Assembly: GCA_963719055.1 (NCBI GenBank)
Contig: CAVRAU010000007.1
Location: 9,182 to 73,181, forward strand
Direction: 5' to 3'
Source: CAXMQZ01 sp963719055
GTDB lineage: Bacteria; Acidobacteriota; Thermoanaerobaculia; Multivoradales; JAHEKO01
DNA length: 64,000 nt
The stretch's first letter is position 1. Every line of letters begins with the position of its first letter. The position numbers and the translations under genes are program-made. Positions 17,583-26,992 of the stretch are shown here, one piece after another. Under the pieces are notes generated by a model. That model saw nothing but the letters and a program-made list of their open reading frames with translations, was not told the DNA's origin and did not search any database.

Positions 17583-19148
17583 ATGAATCAGGCAACCCAG
17601 CCATCGGCACCGGTTCCGGTCATTGTCCACCTGTCGGGGGCCCGAAGGGGAACAACGCAACGTCTGCGTGGTGACAACCTGAGAATTGGCACTGGCCCGG
17701 AGGCGGAGATCCACGTGGCTCATGAGCCCGCCGTGGCATCGAAACACGCCACACTCGTTCGCAGCGAGAACACCTATCAACTGGTCACCGAGCCAGACCG
17801 GCCTGTGTGGGTCAACGGCCAATCCGCTGAGCATCGCACCCTGGTCTCCGGGGACGTCCTCGAGGTCGGTCGGGACGGACCCATCCTTCGGTTCCGCCTA
17901 TACCCTCCAGGCAGCCGAGCCTACAAGACTCCGGCTGAGGCGTTCTCCGACTGCGTCGCCTGTGCCAGACACAGCGGCCAGAACCCCGTCGGCAGAGCGG
18001 CGGTTCTCCTGGCTGGCACGTCGAGGGAGCTGGCCACCCAGACTTCACTGTGGTTCCGGGCCACGATGGTCCTGGTGATGGTGGCCTTGGTCGTGTTCGT
18101 CGCTCTTCTGGCAAGAAGCTATGCTCAACTCGAGGACCGCCTGGAACAGGAGGCGATGCGTGTGGCCGGCATCAACGAGTTGCTAGGGCAACAAGAACAG
18201 GAGATTTCTCCCGACGACCTGGATAGTGTGCGGAACGAACTGGACACAGCTATCGAGCGCGTCCAGGCCCTCGAGGCTCGCACCGACGCGCCGGCGCGAA
18301 TCGTCGCCGCCGCCTCACGCTCCGTGGTCTTTCTGCAGGGATCCTACGGATTCATCGAGCCCCGAAGCCAGCAACCGCTCCGCTTCGCCGGTGTCGGGCC
18401 GGATGGGCGACCGCTGCGCGCTGCGGACGGGGCGCCCATCGTCGGTCTCGGGGGCGACGGACCGATTCTCGAGGCCATGTTCACCGGCACCGCTTTTGTG
18501 GCGAGCGGTGACGGACTCCTGCTGACCAATCGGCACGTTGCCCTGCCTTGGGCCTACGACGACGCCGCCAAGATGGTGAGCTCGCAAGGGTTCATCCCGG
18601 TCATGAGGCGGTTCATAGGGTTCTTGCCCGACCTTGCAGAGCCCTTCGACGTGCAACTGGTGGTAGCCAGCGACAATGCCGATCTGGCCGTCCTCGTCTG
18701 CTCAGGAGTGACCGATCGTGTCGCCCCTCTCGAGATGGGCGAATCGGCACCCGATGCGGGCGACGAGATTATCGTCCTCGGCTACCCGACCGGTATCCGG
18801 GCGCTCCTGGCCCGGGCGGATGCGGATTTCGTCGACCAACTGGCGACTTCCTCACAGATGGACTTTTGGACCGTTGCCCGGCGTCTGGCGGCGGCCGGCC
18901 ATATCGCACCCTTGGCGAGTCGCGGAATCGTCGCGCAAGTCACACCCGCGGTCGTCGTCTACGATGCCGAAACGACTCGCGGCGGCAGTGGCGGCCCGGT
19001 CCTCGACTTCGACGGCAGAGTGGTGGCGGTAACCTCGGCTATCGTGCCGGAGTTTGGCGGTTCCAATCTCGGGGTACCCTCGGAGCGCGGGCTGAACCTG
19101 CTCGGCGCCGCTCTCCTCAGCCGTGTGCTCCCCATACAACTTCGCTGA
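17583..19148 (+). CDS. FHA domain - transmembrane - trypsin-like serine protease
   Basis: 521 aa from ATG 17583. A cytoplasmic FHA-like domain fills residues about 10-105 (RIGTGPEAEIHV, SKHATLV, VNGQ); one membrane helix is at about 158-180 (MVLVMVALVVFVALLA). A coiled coil follows (about 182-245), then a periplasmic S1C-type trypsin fold. The triad is visible: His in LLLTNRHVALPW, Asp in SDNADLAVLV, Ser in TRGGSGGPVLD. There is no PDZ domain. The layout links a phosphothreonine reader inside the cell to a protease outside, so a Ser/Thr kinase (one is encoded at 39201) could signal through it; that link is inference. Confidence 0.85.
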   Translation: MNQATQPSAPVPVIVHLSGARRGTTQRLRGDNLRIGTGPEAEIHVAHEPAVASKHATLVRSENTYQLVTEPDRPVWVNGQSAEHRTLVSGDVLEVGRDGPILRFRLYPPGSRAYKTPAEAFSDCVACARHSGQNPVGRAAVLLAGTSRELATQTSLWFRATMVLVMVALVVFVALLARSYAQLEDRLEQEAMRVAGINELLGQQEQEISPDDLDSVRNELDTAIERVQALEARTDAPARIVAAASRSVVFLQGSYGFIEPRSQQPLRFAGVGPDGRPLRAADGAPIVGLGGDGPILEAMFTGTAFVASGDGLLLTNRHVALPWAYDDAAKMVSSQGFIPVMRRFIGFLPDLAEPFDVQLVVASDNADLAVLVCSGVTDRVAPLEMGESAPDAGDEIIVLGYPTGIRALLARADADFVDQLATSSQMDFWTVARRLAAAGHIAPLASRGIVAQVTPAVVVYDAETTRGGSGGPVLDFDGRVVAVTSAIVPEFGGSNLGVPSERGLNLLGAALLSRVLPIQLR

Positions 19149-19172
19149 TCGGGACCACTGTCGGCGTTCAGC

Positions 19173-19346
19173 ATGTCCATCTTCACCCGTTTATCAATCC
19201 CGGCTGTTCTTGTCGCCTGCCTCCCCGCTCTCGCTCTAGGGATCGACTCTGCCCTGGCGACCGAGGCCACGGGGTCGGGGAGTTGCCCGATTCCCCGGGC
19301 TCCATCGCTGGACAGCCGGGCAATGACATGGTTCGATGGACCTTGA
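19173..19346 (+). CDS. Possible small exported peptide
   Basis: 57 codons from ATG 19173: basic start, hydrophobic core (IPAVLVACLPALALGI), Ala-rich cleavage region, then about 28 residues ending in MTWFDGP. It could be a tiny secreted or lipid-modified protein, or the remnant or frameshifted start of something larger before the CrtI-like gene. There is no clear ribosome site and no family. The spacing of 24 bp after the protease stop would allow co-transcription. Confidence 0.3.
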   Translation: MSIFTRLSIPAVLVACLPALALGIDSALATEATGSGSCPIPRAPSLDSRAMTWFDGP

Positions 19347-19391
19347 ATCAAGTGGACCCGAGCCTGACAGCCAACTCGAGATGAGGAGCTC

Positions 19392-21017
19392 ATGACCTAC
19401 GATCGCTTTCGCACGCTCGACGACAGTCGATTCGATGTCATCGTCGTCGGCGCGGGACTGGGTGGCTTGACCGCGGCAGCTCTCCTGACTCGACAAGGCA
19501 AGAAAGTCCTGGTTGTCGACCAGCATGCGGTTGCGGGAGGCAATGCCACCATCTTCAAACGCAGTGGCTACGAGTTCGATGTGGGCTTGCACTACATTGG
19601 CGGTTGCCAGCCCGATGGGCCGATCCCACGCATCCTGAAGGCAGCCGGCGCCGACGACGTGGAGTTCGCGGAGCTCGACGCGAATGGCTTCGACACCCTC
19701 GTCTTCCCCGACTTCGAGTTTCAGGTACCCAAGGGAATCGATCGATATCGTGCGCGTTTGCTCGAGTTTTTTCCGCGAGAAGGCCGTGGCGTCGATCGGT
19801 ATGTGAAGCTCTTGCATCAGATTCGCGCCGTCCAGCAGTCGAGGGTCAAACCGACCTCGGCTCTGTGGACCCTGCCTCGATCCTTTCTCTTGGCTCGCTG
19901 GGCGGGTCGAACCTTCAAGGAGTTCCTCGACTCCTGTACCGAAGATGTCCGTCTGCAGGCGGTGATCGCCGGTCAGCATGGAGACTACGCGCTGCCTCCG
20001 AGCCGTGCTTCTGTTCTCCTGGGCGCGGGTCTGGCTCTCCACTACCTCGAGGGCGCCTACTACCCCAGAGGAGGTGGCCAGGTGATCTCCGACCACTTGG
20101 CGACAGCCATCGAACAACAGGGAGGCAAGATCCTCCTGATGGCGAGAGTCGAACGCATTCTGACGGCAAATGGCAGGGTCCAGGGGGTTGATCTCTGCAG
20201 CCAACAAGTCGGTCGGCGAATCGTTCACGCTCCAGCGGTGATTTCCAACGCTGACCTCAAACGGACGTTTCTGGAGTTACTGGGAAAGGAGGATCTACCG
20301 GCCGGCATCACCCAGCGTGTACGGGACTTCGAGATGGCTCCGGCCCTGGGGATGCTTTACCTGGGCTACGACCGCAACCTCAGAGAAGAGGGGCACCCCG
20401 TCACCAACTACTGGATCTATCCGGACTATGACTTCGAGCCCCAGTATGCCCAAGTGCATCGCGGTCAGTTCCCCGCCGATCCGTTTGCCTATGTCAGCAT
20501 TGCGTCGCTCAAAGATCCCACCAACCCGAGACTCGCGCCTCCTGGTGTGACAAATCTGCAGGTCATGTCGTTGGCGCCTTCCCAGCCACAGTCGTGGGGT
20601 GTAACCGCTGCAGCGGCCGAATCGAAGGGCTATCGGAAAAGCGCAGAATATCAACGCCTCAAGGAGGCGTTTGGCGACCGCTTGATTCGCACAGCGGCAA
20701 GAGTCTTTCCCGATCTGCCCGATCGTCTCGTATTTCAGGAGTTGGCGACTCCTTTGACCCAGACCCGTTATACCGGGTCCACCGACGGCACTTCCTATGG
20801 AATCGCCGGGACACCCCAGCAGTTCCTTCGCCATCGACCGGGAATCCGCACGGACATCCAAGGTCTGTACATCTGTGGAGCCAGCACCCGCATGGGACAC
20901 GGTATCGGCGGGGTCACGATGTCGGGTCTATTTGCCGCCGCCACCCTCGTGGGCCGGGACCTGGTGCAGCAGACCCTGGGGCCTGCGAATCAGACGGCTT
21001 CGGTTCTGGCGAGATAG
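19392..21017 (+). CDS. CrtI-like FAD-dependent oxidoreductase (phytoene desaturase / retinol saturase family)
   Basis: 541 aa with AGATGAGGAGCTC before the ATG. N-terminal Rossmann FAD motif VVGAGLGGLTAAALL (residues about 17-31), then GGNATIF and FDVGLHYIGG, which are typical of the retinol saturase / CrtO-like branch. The central VISNAD segment and C-terminal FAD motif (GLYICGASTRMGHGIGGVTMSG) complete the fold. Such enzymes desaturate or reduce carotenoid-like or retinoid-like polyenes. No phytoene synthase or cyclase lies beside it, although an isoprenoid-synthase-like gene occurs at 32 kb. Substrate is undetermined. The last 28 bp overlap the convergent membrane protein gene. Confidence 0.85.
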   Translation: MTYDRFRTLDDSRFDVIVVGAGLGGLTAAALLTRQGKKVLVVDQHAVAGGNATIFKRSGYEFDVGLHYIGGCQPDGPIPRILKAAGADDVEFAELDANGFDTLVFPDFEFQVPKGIDRYRARLLEFFPREGRGVDRYVKLLHQIRAVQQSRVKPTSALWTLPRSFLLARWAGRTFKEFLDSCTEDVRLQAVIAGQHGDYALPPSRASVLLGAGLALHYLEGAYYPRGGGQVISDHLATAIEQQGGKILLMARVERILTANGRVQGVDLCSQQVGRRIVHAPAVISNADLKRTFLELLGKEDLPAGITQRVRDFEMAPALGMLYLGYDRNLREEGHPVTNYWIYPDYDFEPQYAQVHRGQFPADPFAYVSIASLKDPTNPRLAPPGVTNLQVMSLAPSQPQSWGVTAAAAESKGYRKSAEYQRLKEAFGDRLIRTAARVFPDLPDRLVFQELATPLTQTRYTGSTDGTSYGIAGTPQQFLRHRPGIRTDIQGLYICGASTRMGHGIGGVTMSGLFAAATLVGRDLVQQTLGPANQTASVLAR

Positions 21018-22285
21018 CGCACCGACCACAGCGCGCCGGCACCCAACCCGACGACGATCACAAATAGCCTCATCAGGAACCCCAGAAAGGGGATCAGGAT
21101 CAGAGCCATCAGGATTGTCAGGCCGACGAGCAGACTCAAATAGCGGCTCTTCTCAGCCGCCCCGTTCCGAGTCAGTAGCCAGCGACCCCCACCGAACGAC
21201 GCGACCACAGGTGCCAGATAGAACACGGCTATCCAGAACTTCGCTGCCAAGGCCAACTCGGCCAGCAGGCCGAGGACCAAAACCAGCGCCGCCCCCTGGC
21301 CGAGCGAGAGCATGCCAAACACCATCGTCAGGACGGAGGTCAGAACCAGAACGAGCAGCATCGCGACCGGAAAACCGAGCAGAGTCACGAGACCCCACCC
21401 CAGACTCGCCAAGGGCCGATTCACGAGGGTATCGGCCACGCCCACGATCTTGTCGGGAAACAGCCACAGCAACGTCGAACCCAACAGGAAAAGCACCACG
21501 AGCCAACGGATAGCGGTACCCAGGCGGCTCTTGAAAGTCGGCTTCTCTTCCGGCTCGGATTTGGGAACCGCCCGAGTGATGGTCCCAGTCACTGCGGCTG
21601 CAGACCCCACGGTGGCCTCGGCAACCGACTCGTAGGTGACATCGCCCTCGATCCGAGCGCCGTCTGCAACGGTCAGCCCGGGCTCGACCTGCGGCAGGGG
21701 TATTGGAGACTGCATGAATCCTGTCCACCAGGCAGGGCCCGCCTCGCTCTCGACGGTGGCATCGAAGTCCCCGCGGACGAGGCCTGCGAGCCGCAAGCCG
21801 ACAAGTGAGGCCTCCACGCCCTGGAGATGCTCGCCGGCCAGGAGAGCCTGAAAACCGGTCAGACCGGTCTTTCCCAAGACTTGGCTTCCAGCCTCGCTCT
21901 CGAAGCTGAAACCGGCGACAAACACATCGTCGCCAACTCGAGCGTCCTCTGCCAGCTTCAGGGTCATCCCGGCGATCCGTACGTCATCGGTGACCTCACC
22001 CTGGATGATGACGGCCTGTCCGGCGGCGGTCAGATCCCCTTCCACCACACCTTCGATGATGATCATCCTGCCCGCCGCGACGACATCACCCACGACCCGA
22101 CCCTTGACCGTCATCGTGTCACCCGTCATATAGAGATCGTCGTTGACAATTTCATCCTCACCGATGATCACGTTCTCGCCGCTCTTGAGCTCCACTCCGA
22201 GGATCGGGGAGACTGCCAAGGATAGAAGGACCACCGCCATCCCTATCACCAGACCGGGAAGCGAAACTCTTTTTCGCGTGTCCAT
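20990..22285 (-). CDS. Bactofilin-like polymer-forming domain protein with membrane segments
   Basis: 431 aa from the ATG at 22285, which has CAGGAGGAA just upstream. Signal-like helix at residues 8-28. A repetitive beta-helix follows with the bactofilin rhythm (VKGRVVGDVVAAG, IEGVVEGDLTAAG, IQGEVTDDVRIAG). The C-terminal 190 residues hold about five membrane helices (WLVVLFLLGSTLLWLF onward). Polymer-forming repeats outside plus a membrane domain are found in envelope proteins of unknown function; a scaffold role is only inferred. Divergent from the DUF434 gene with a 44-bp gap. Confidence 0.75.
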   Translation of the reverse strand: MDTRKRVSLPGLVIGMAVVLLSLAVSPILGVELKSGENVIIGEDEIVNDDLYMTGDTMTVKGRVVGDVVAAGRMIIIEGVVEGDLTAAGQAVIIQGEVTDDVRIAGMTLKLAEDARVGDDVFVAGFSFESEAGSQVLGKTGLTGFQALLAGEHLQGVEASLVGLRLAGLVRGDFDATVESEAGPAWWTGFMQSPIPLPQVEPGLTVADGARIEGDVTYESVAEATVGSAAAVTGTITRAVPKSEPEEKPTFKSRLGTAIRWLVVLFLLGSTLLWLFPDKIVGVADTLVNRPLASLGWGLVTLLGFPVAMLLVLVLTSVLTMVFGMLSLGQGAALVLVLGLLAELALAAKFWIAVFYLAPVVASFGGGRWLLTRNGAAEKSRYLSLLVGLTILMALILIPFLGFLMRLFVIVVGLGAGALWSVRYLARTEAV

Positions 22286-22329
22286 GAGTTTCCTCCTGTC
22301 GTGTCTGGACAAAGCTATCATCTAGGGCC

Positions 22330-23085
22330 ATGCCCGACACGCGTACTCGTCGAGGACCCCACCCCAAAGACCGAGAGCTCTTCTCGCCTCGATGGGTTCC
22401 AGTCCTGCAAAAAGCCGTGGATGAGCTTTCCTGGCTGATGACCCGAGGATACTCCGACAAGGCCTCCCTCAAGCTCGTGGGCGATCGCCACTCTCTGCGC
22501 GATCGACAGAGAAAGGCCTTGCAGCGCTGTGCAGCCAGTCACACTTCTTGCATCGATCGACGAGAGAAAGAGCTGCAGTTCGCGAACTTGCGTGGCGAGA
22601 CCGTTGTCGTCGATGGCTACAACGTCTTGCTGACACTCGAAGCTGCTCTCTGCGGCGGGCTCCTGCTCCTGGGGCGGGACCGGGTGCTGCGAGACCTGGC
22701 AGCGATGAGCGCCCACTACCGCCGTGTCGACGCCACTCGGGACGCTGTCGAGTTGCTGGCCGACTTCTTCTCCCGGGCGGGGTGCACGCAGGTCATCTGG
22801 TATCTGGACCGCCCCGTTTCCAATAGCGGCCGGCTGAAGAGGCTGATTCAGGGTGCGGTGGCCGATCGCACTCCTCCGTGGCGGATCGACCTGACGGATC
22901 GCACCGATTCCCTGCTTTCCCAGTCGCCTCACGTGGTGGCGTCGGCAGACAGTGCCGTCATCGATGGTAGCCAGCGGTGGTTCAATCTGGCCCGAGCGAT
23001 TGTGGAATCCGAGACCCCACAGGCATGGATCCTCGATCTCGGGAATCCCCAGTACAATCCTTCATCCAGAGGGGGGAATCGATGA
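22330..23085 (+). CDS. DUF434 / DUF5616 domain protein
   Basis: 251 aa. The N-terminal DUF434 region shows RGPHPKDRELF, ELSWLMTRGYSDKASLKLVGDR and LRDRQRKALQRC. The second half (VVVDGYNVLLTLEAAL, DRVLRDLAAM, QVIWYLDRPVSNSG, VASADSAVID) has a NYN/PIN-like pattern of Asp residues, so a nuclease-type fold is plausible. The family is best known from archaea and has no assigned function. The stop overlaps the start of the next (broken) gene in an ATGA. Confidence 0.75.
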   Translation: MPDTRTRRGPHPKDRELFSPRWVPVLQKAVDELSWLMTRGYSDKASLKLVGDRHSLRDRQRKALQRCAASHTSCIDRREKELQFANLRGETVVVDGYNVLLTLEAALCGGLLLLGRDRVLRDLAAMSAHYRRVDATRDAVELLADFFSRAGCTQVIWYLDRPVSNSGRLKRLIQGAVADRTPPWRIDLTDRTDSLLSQSPHVVASADSAVIDGSQRWFNLARAIVESETPQAWILDLGNPQYNPSSRGGNR

Positions 23086-24534
23086 AATCCAAGCCCGGTG
23101 TGCCTTTCAACCTATCTTGCCTGATCCATTGCGCGCTCTTGGTCGCTCGCCGATCTTGGCTGCGGGTGCCGAGGAGCCCGATGCCAGCTGGGATGTAAGC
23201 CAACCGCCCGGAGAGTGGCAGACAATCGTCATCGACACCGAGGAGACCACGTGGAGCAACTTGGATGTCTCGCCGGATGGCAAGACCCTGGTCTTCGACA
23301 TGTTGGGCGATCTCTACACGATGCCTCTCTCAGGGGGCGAGGCCCAGCCTCTGACGCAAGGAATCGAATGGAACATCCAACCCCGCTTTAGCCCGACGGG
23401 TCGAGATCGCTTTATCAGCGATCGAGATGGTGCCGACAATCTCTGGGTCATGCAGCGACGGATCGAATCCGGTCCAGATCTCCCAGGAATCCAAGCACAT
23501 TGTCGCCAACCCGGGATGGAGCCCGGACGGCAACTTCTTGGTCGCCAAGAAGAGTTTCATGTCGACCCGCAGCATCGGCGCTGGCGAGATCTGGCTGTTT
23601 CACATCGGCGGCGGTGGCGGACTCCAGCTGACCGAGCGACCTCACGCCGACCGTGACCAGAAGCTGATGGCAGAGCCCGCGTTCTCCAGCGATGGCCGCT
23701 ATGTGTTCTTCAGTCAGGACGTCACGCCTGGAGGGATCTGGGAGTACAGCAAGGACTCCACAGGCTCGCTCTTCGCTATCAAGCGACTCGACCGCGAGAC
23801 CGGAGAGATCGAGACCTTTATCAGCGGTCCGGGAGGTGCCATCCGGCCGACTCCATCTCCCGATGGTCGTCATCTTGCTTTCATCCGACGCTTGCCTGGG
23901 TTGAGAAATGCGATCTATCTCAAGGATATGGAATCGGGAAACGAGACCGCGGTCTATGACCGCTTCGAGCGTGATCATGCGGTGGTCCCTGGGACCGGTG
24001 CTATACCAACGCCGGCTCCAGGACGCCTTCGCCTTTCTCGATGGATCTCCGACGGAGCTACCCGAGCCGGTCGGGGAGGGGGTCGATCTCTCCTTCCAGG
24101 TCCCGGCAGATCAACCCGACGGGGTCATCGCGCTTGTCGGGGGCCGGGTCGTCACTATGAGAGACGGTCGTCAGAACACGCGTGAAGTGATCGAGAACGG
24201 AACGCTCCTGGTAAAGGGAAATCGCATCGCGGCCGTCGGCAGTACGGCGGGCGTGCAGATTCCCTCTGGCGCTTCCTTTTTTGGATGTCTCCGGCAAGAC
24301 CGTGATCCCCGGACTCATCGACGCCCATGCCCATGGCGGAATGGCCCAATCGGAGATCACCCCCGCAGCAGAATTGGGTTCAGCTCTCATACCTCCCGTG
24401 GCTCGGACCGCCCAGGATCTTCGGGATCGGGGAGTCGGTGTCCATATTGGGGACCATGGACAGCGGGAAGGCCTGGCCTCACATTTGAAGAAGAAGGGGG
24501 GGACACCATTCCTGCCGGTCTGCGTGACGGGTTA
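23082..24534 (+). pseudogene. Decayed TolB-propeller / amidohydrolase protein
   Basis: Begins with a plausible ATG at 23082 overlapping the DUF434 stop, followed by a signal peptide (MKSKPGVPFNLS...). The rest is spread over several frames: PD40/TolB-type repeats (WSNLDVSPDGKTLVFDMLGDLYTMPL, then PGWSPDGNFLVA, then PSPDGRHLAFIR), the amidohydrolase lead-in (ALVGGRVVTMRDGR) and the first metal motif VIPGLIDAHAHGG. Intact relatives are about 1,000 residues. Here the second half of the propeller and nearly the whole amidohydrolase barrel are missing, and the gene stops where a 247-bp tandem duplication begins. At least four frame changes (near 23145, 23480, 23985 and 24278) plus the deletions make this a true pseudogene, not simply sequence error. 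Confidence 0.75.
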
Positions 24535-25028
24535 CAAGAGGACCACACCAGGTATTCGTGCACCCACTAGGGCGGTGGCTGGTCGAGATCGATGGCCTTC
24601 AAGCGCTCGAGCTGCTCGAGTTCCTGTTGTTTGGAGGCCAGCTCGCGAACAAGCTCGCGGATCTCGATTCGTAGGGGCGGGATGGAATTCTGTAGCGTCA
24701 GGATCTGGCCATCTCTGTCACCCACCTGCTGCTCTAGAACGGCGAGCTGGTTCTCGCGCTCGGCCAGATCCGCAGACAGCTCAAGAGGACCACACCAGGT
24801 ATTCGTGCACCCACTAGGGCGGTGGCTGGTCGAGATCGATGGCCTTCAAGCCCTCGAGCTGCTCGAGCTCCTGTTGTTTGGAGACCAGCTCGCGAATAAG
24901 CTCGCGGATCTCGATTCGTAGGGGCGGGATGGAATCCTGTAGCGTCAGAATCTGGTCATCTCTGTCACCCACCTGCTGCTCCAGGACGGCGAGCTCGTTT
25001 TCGCGCTCGGCCAGATCCACAGACAGCT
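24535..25028. repeat. 247-bp tandem duplication (24535-24781 and 24782-25028)
   Basis: Two head-to-tail copies with about 12 mismatches (about 95% identity). The right copy is the 3' end of the lipoprotein gene (about 71 codons plus 32 bp beyond its stop). The left copy is a detached fragment that still reads as the same C-terminal coiled coil on the minus strand, ending in KAIDLDQPPP, with several amino-acid changes (for example GLKA to RLKA). The left copy abuts the truncated amidohydrolase gene. Apart from this copy, the stretch holds no gene. Confidence 0.9.
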
Positions 25029-25431
25029 CCGTCAGACGGACGCGGTCCGCAGTGAGCTCTTGTTCGAGATTGCCGATCTCCACCTGCAGATTCCGGAGCA
25101 ATCTGGCCTCTGCCGCGTAGAGACTCCCTGGGTAGACGCTCATGAGCTGATCCAGGATCTCAACAGAGCGCTGTGGATCGTACGTCGAGCTGCCCGGGGT
25201 GGCGAAGATCACCCCGAGGCGATAGAGGGTGCGAGTCGTCTGGTCCTTATCCGATGTGCCCGACTCGAGGTATACCTGATAGGCGGCCGCGGCCTCCGGG
25301 TATCTCCCATTGGCGTAGTAGCGGTCACCCACACGAGTCGTGGATTGGCAGCCGCCGAGAATGGAAGCCATCAAAAGGAGGGCCCCGAAGTTCGCCCTTC
25401 TGCCTCGTGAGCCGAGAAACCGATCAGACAC
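24814..25431 (-). CDS. Coiled-coil outer-membrane lipoprotein, QseG-like
   Basis: 205 aa from the GTG at 25431, which overlaps the histidine kinase stop; longer upstream readings lie inside the kinase gene. Lipobox ILGGC (signal peptide FGALLLMASILGGC). A short TPR-like segment (RYYANGRYPEAAAAYQVYLES) is followed by a long coiled coil (residues about 110-200). The position (regulator, kinase, lipoprotein) recalls the E. coli glrK-qseG-glrR locus, where the lipoprotein QseG acts on the kinase; sequence homology to QseG itself cannot be claimed by eye. Its 3' end is duplicated just downstream. Confidence 0.75.
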   Translation of the reverse strand: MSDRFLGSRGRRANFGALLLMASILGGCQSTTRVGDRYYANGRYPEAAAAYQVYLESGTSDKDQTTRTLYRLGVIFATPGSSTYDPQRSVEILDQLMSVYPGSLYAAEARLLRNLQVEIGNLEQELTADRVRLTELSVDLAERENELAVLEQQVGDRDDQILTLQDSIPPLRIEIRELIRELVSKQQELEQLEGLKAIDLDQPPP

Positions 25432-26992
25432 CGACAATCTGCTCCTTCCACACCTCCTGGGTCGCGGCGTCCTCCGTGACCGCGATCTCGACCGCCGGCA
25501 GGGCCAACATGAAGACGCTGCCTGCGTTCTCGTTGTCCCGCAAACCCATCCATCCCCGATGGGCCTCGGTGATCTCCCCGCAGATCGCCAAGCCCAAACC
25601 GACGCCACCCGTGAGGCGCTCACGCCCCTGCCGGTTGATCTGATGAAACCGCCGAAAGACGAGCGGCTTCTGATCTTCCGGGATACCCGGTCCCGAGTCA
25701 GCGATCTCTATCAAGACCATATCGGAACTCATCTGGCCGATCTCGGAATCGGTGCGATCCACCCAGTCGGGCTGGGACTTGGGTACTCCCGTGGGAAAGA
25801 CTCGAATCTCGACGGCACTTGCCGACGGTGAGAACTTGAGTGCATTGTCGAGGAGATTCTGCATCACCTGAATCATGCGATCGTAGTCGCAATTCACCAT
25901 GACCTCCGTCGCTGGCGCCTGGAGAAGCAATCGGACCTGTCGATCCCGCGCTCGAGCCTCGAAGCCGGCGACCACCGTGCGGACCAACTCCACGAGGTTG
26001 TGATGACGGAAGTCGTACTCCATGGCACCGGCTTCCATTCTCGAAAGATCGAGTAGCCTGGAGATCATGGCTGATAGCCGTCGACCGCTATCGAGGTTCA
26101 ACGTCAGAAATTTCTTCTGCTTGTCGTTCAGGGGTCCGGCGATCTCCTCCAGCAGCAACTCGTTGGTTTCGTACATGGAAGCCAGCGGAGTCTTCAGCTC
26201 GTGGGACACATGCGAGAGAAAGTCCTTTTTAGCGCGCTCGGCTTCACCCAGGCGCCGGACCATCTTATTGAAGCTGGAGGCCAACCGCGACAGCTCGTCT
26301 CGGCCCCGGGTCTCGAGCTGGACGGAGAATTCACCATCCGCCACGGCCTGTGTCCCCTTGGTCAACTGCATCAACGGTCTGCTGATCGAGCGGATGGTCA
26401 GCCAGAGAATGAGGAGGCTGAGCAAGAGGGCCGAAGCCGCGATACTCCAAGAGAGTCTCCGAGCCCTGCCGCTGACCTCGGCCGAGCGCAGTGCCTGTTC
26501 GAGAACCTGCATCTGGGCGGAGCTGGTCACCCGGTCCAGCTGCTGCCGGAGCCGGTCGAGGGCCACCAACTGGACCGTCTGCCAGTCACCTTCTCCACCC
26601 TCGGAGTAGGCCGCCTCGAGCCCATAGTCCGCCAAGAGAGCCCAGTATCCCTCCCACTCGCGAACCAGAAGATTCACCTGGGCTCGTACACTCGGCGCCA
26701 GTGCCAGGGAACGCAGATCCGACAACCGCCCCGCATATTGCAGCCGCAGCTCACTGAGCCGATCACCGTAGGCTGCGTCCCGGGTCACATAATATTTGCG
26801 GGTGAACTCGTCGACCTGATTGAGGAGTCGAGACTGCTTCAGAGCAGTCGTGGAGGCGCGAAAGTTCACCTCGGACAGCGACTGATTGACCTCCGCCAGT
26901 TGATCCACCAGAGCCACATCCCAGGCCAGGATGATAAGCAGGAGCAACAGAGCCACCCCCGTACCGGTAGCGATCCTACTCGCGACTCTCAC
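25424..26992 (-). CDS. Sensor histidine kinase, GlrK/QseE-like (HAMP-HisKA-HATPase)
   Basis: 522 aa; GTG start overlapping the regulator stop by 4 bp. First membrane helix at residues 12-30, a helical periplasmic domain of about 155 residues rich in Leu, Arg and Gln, second helix at 186-203 (IAASALLLSLLILWL), HAMP, then HisKA with FLSHVSHELKTPLASM, and a HATPase with N-box MQNLLDNALKFSP, ADSGPGIPE, and GGVGLGLAICGEI. The all-helical periplasmic sensor and the adjacent lipoprotein gene fit the GlrK/QseE type. The partner is the sigma-54 regulator encoded immediately upstream. Confidence 0.88.
   Translation of the reverse strand: MRVASRIATGTGVALLLLLIILAWDVALVDQLAEVNQSLSEVNFRASTTALKQSRLLNQVDEFTRKYYVTRDAAYGDRLSELRLQYAGRLSDLRSLALAPSVRAQVNLLVREWEGYWALLADYGLEAAYSEGGEGDWQTVQLVALDRLRQQLDRVTSSAQMQVLEQALRSAEVSGRARRLSWSIAASALLLSLLILWLTIRSISRPLMQLTKGTQAVADGEFSVQLETRGRDELSRLASSFNKMVRRLGEAERAKKDFLSHVSHELKTPLASMYETNELLLEEIAGPLNDKQKKFLTLNLDSGRRLSAMISRLLDLSRMEAGAMEYDFRHHNLVELVRTVVAGFEARARDRQVRLLLQAPATEVMVNCDYDRMIQVMQNLLDNALKFSPSASAVEIRVFPTGVPKSQPDWVDRTDSEIGQMSSDMVLIEIADSGPGIPEDQKPLVFRRFHQINRQGRERLTGGVGLGLAICGEITEAHRGWMGLRDNENAGSVFMLALPAVEIAVTEDAATQEVWKEQIVGV

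Noticed and set aside
20797..21513. Arg/Pro/Ser-rich open frame over the CrtI-like and membrane-protein genes
   Set aside because: Low-complexity composition typical of a shifted G+C-rich gene, and it overlaps two well-supported genes.
24281..24817. Open frame joining the amidohydrolase motif to the duplicated segment
   Set aside because: After about 24534 it only reads the antisense of the lipoprotein tail copy; it is a product of the rearrangement, not a gene.
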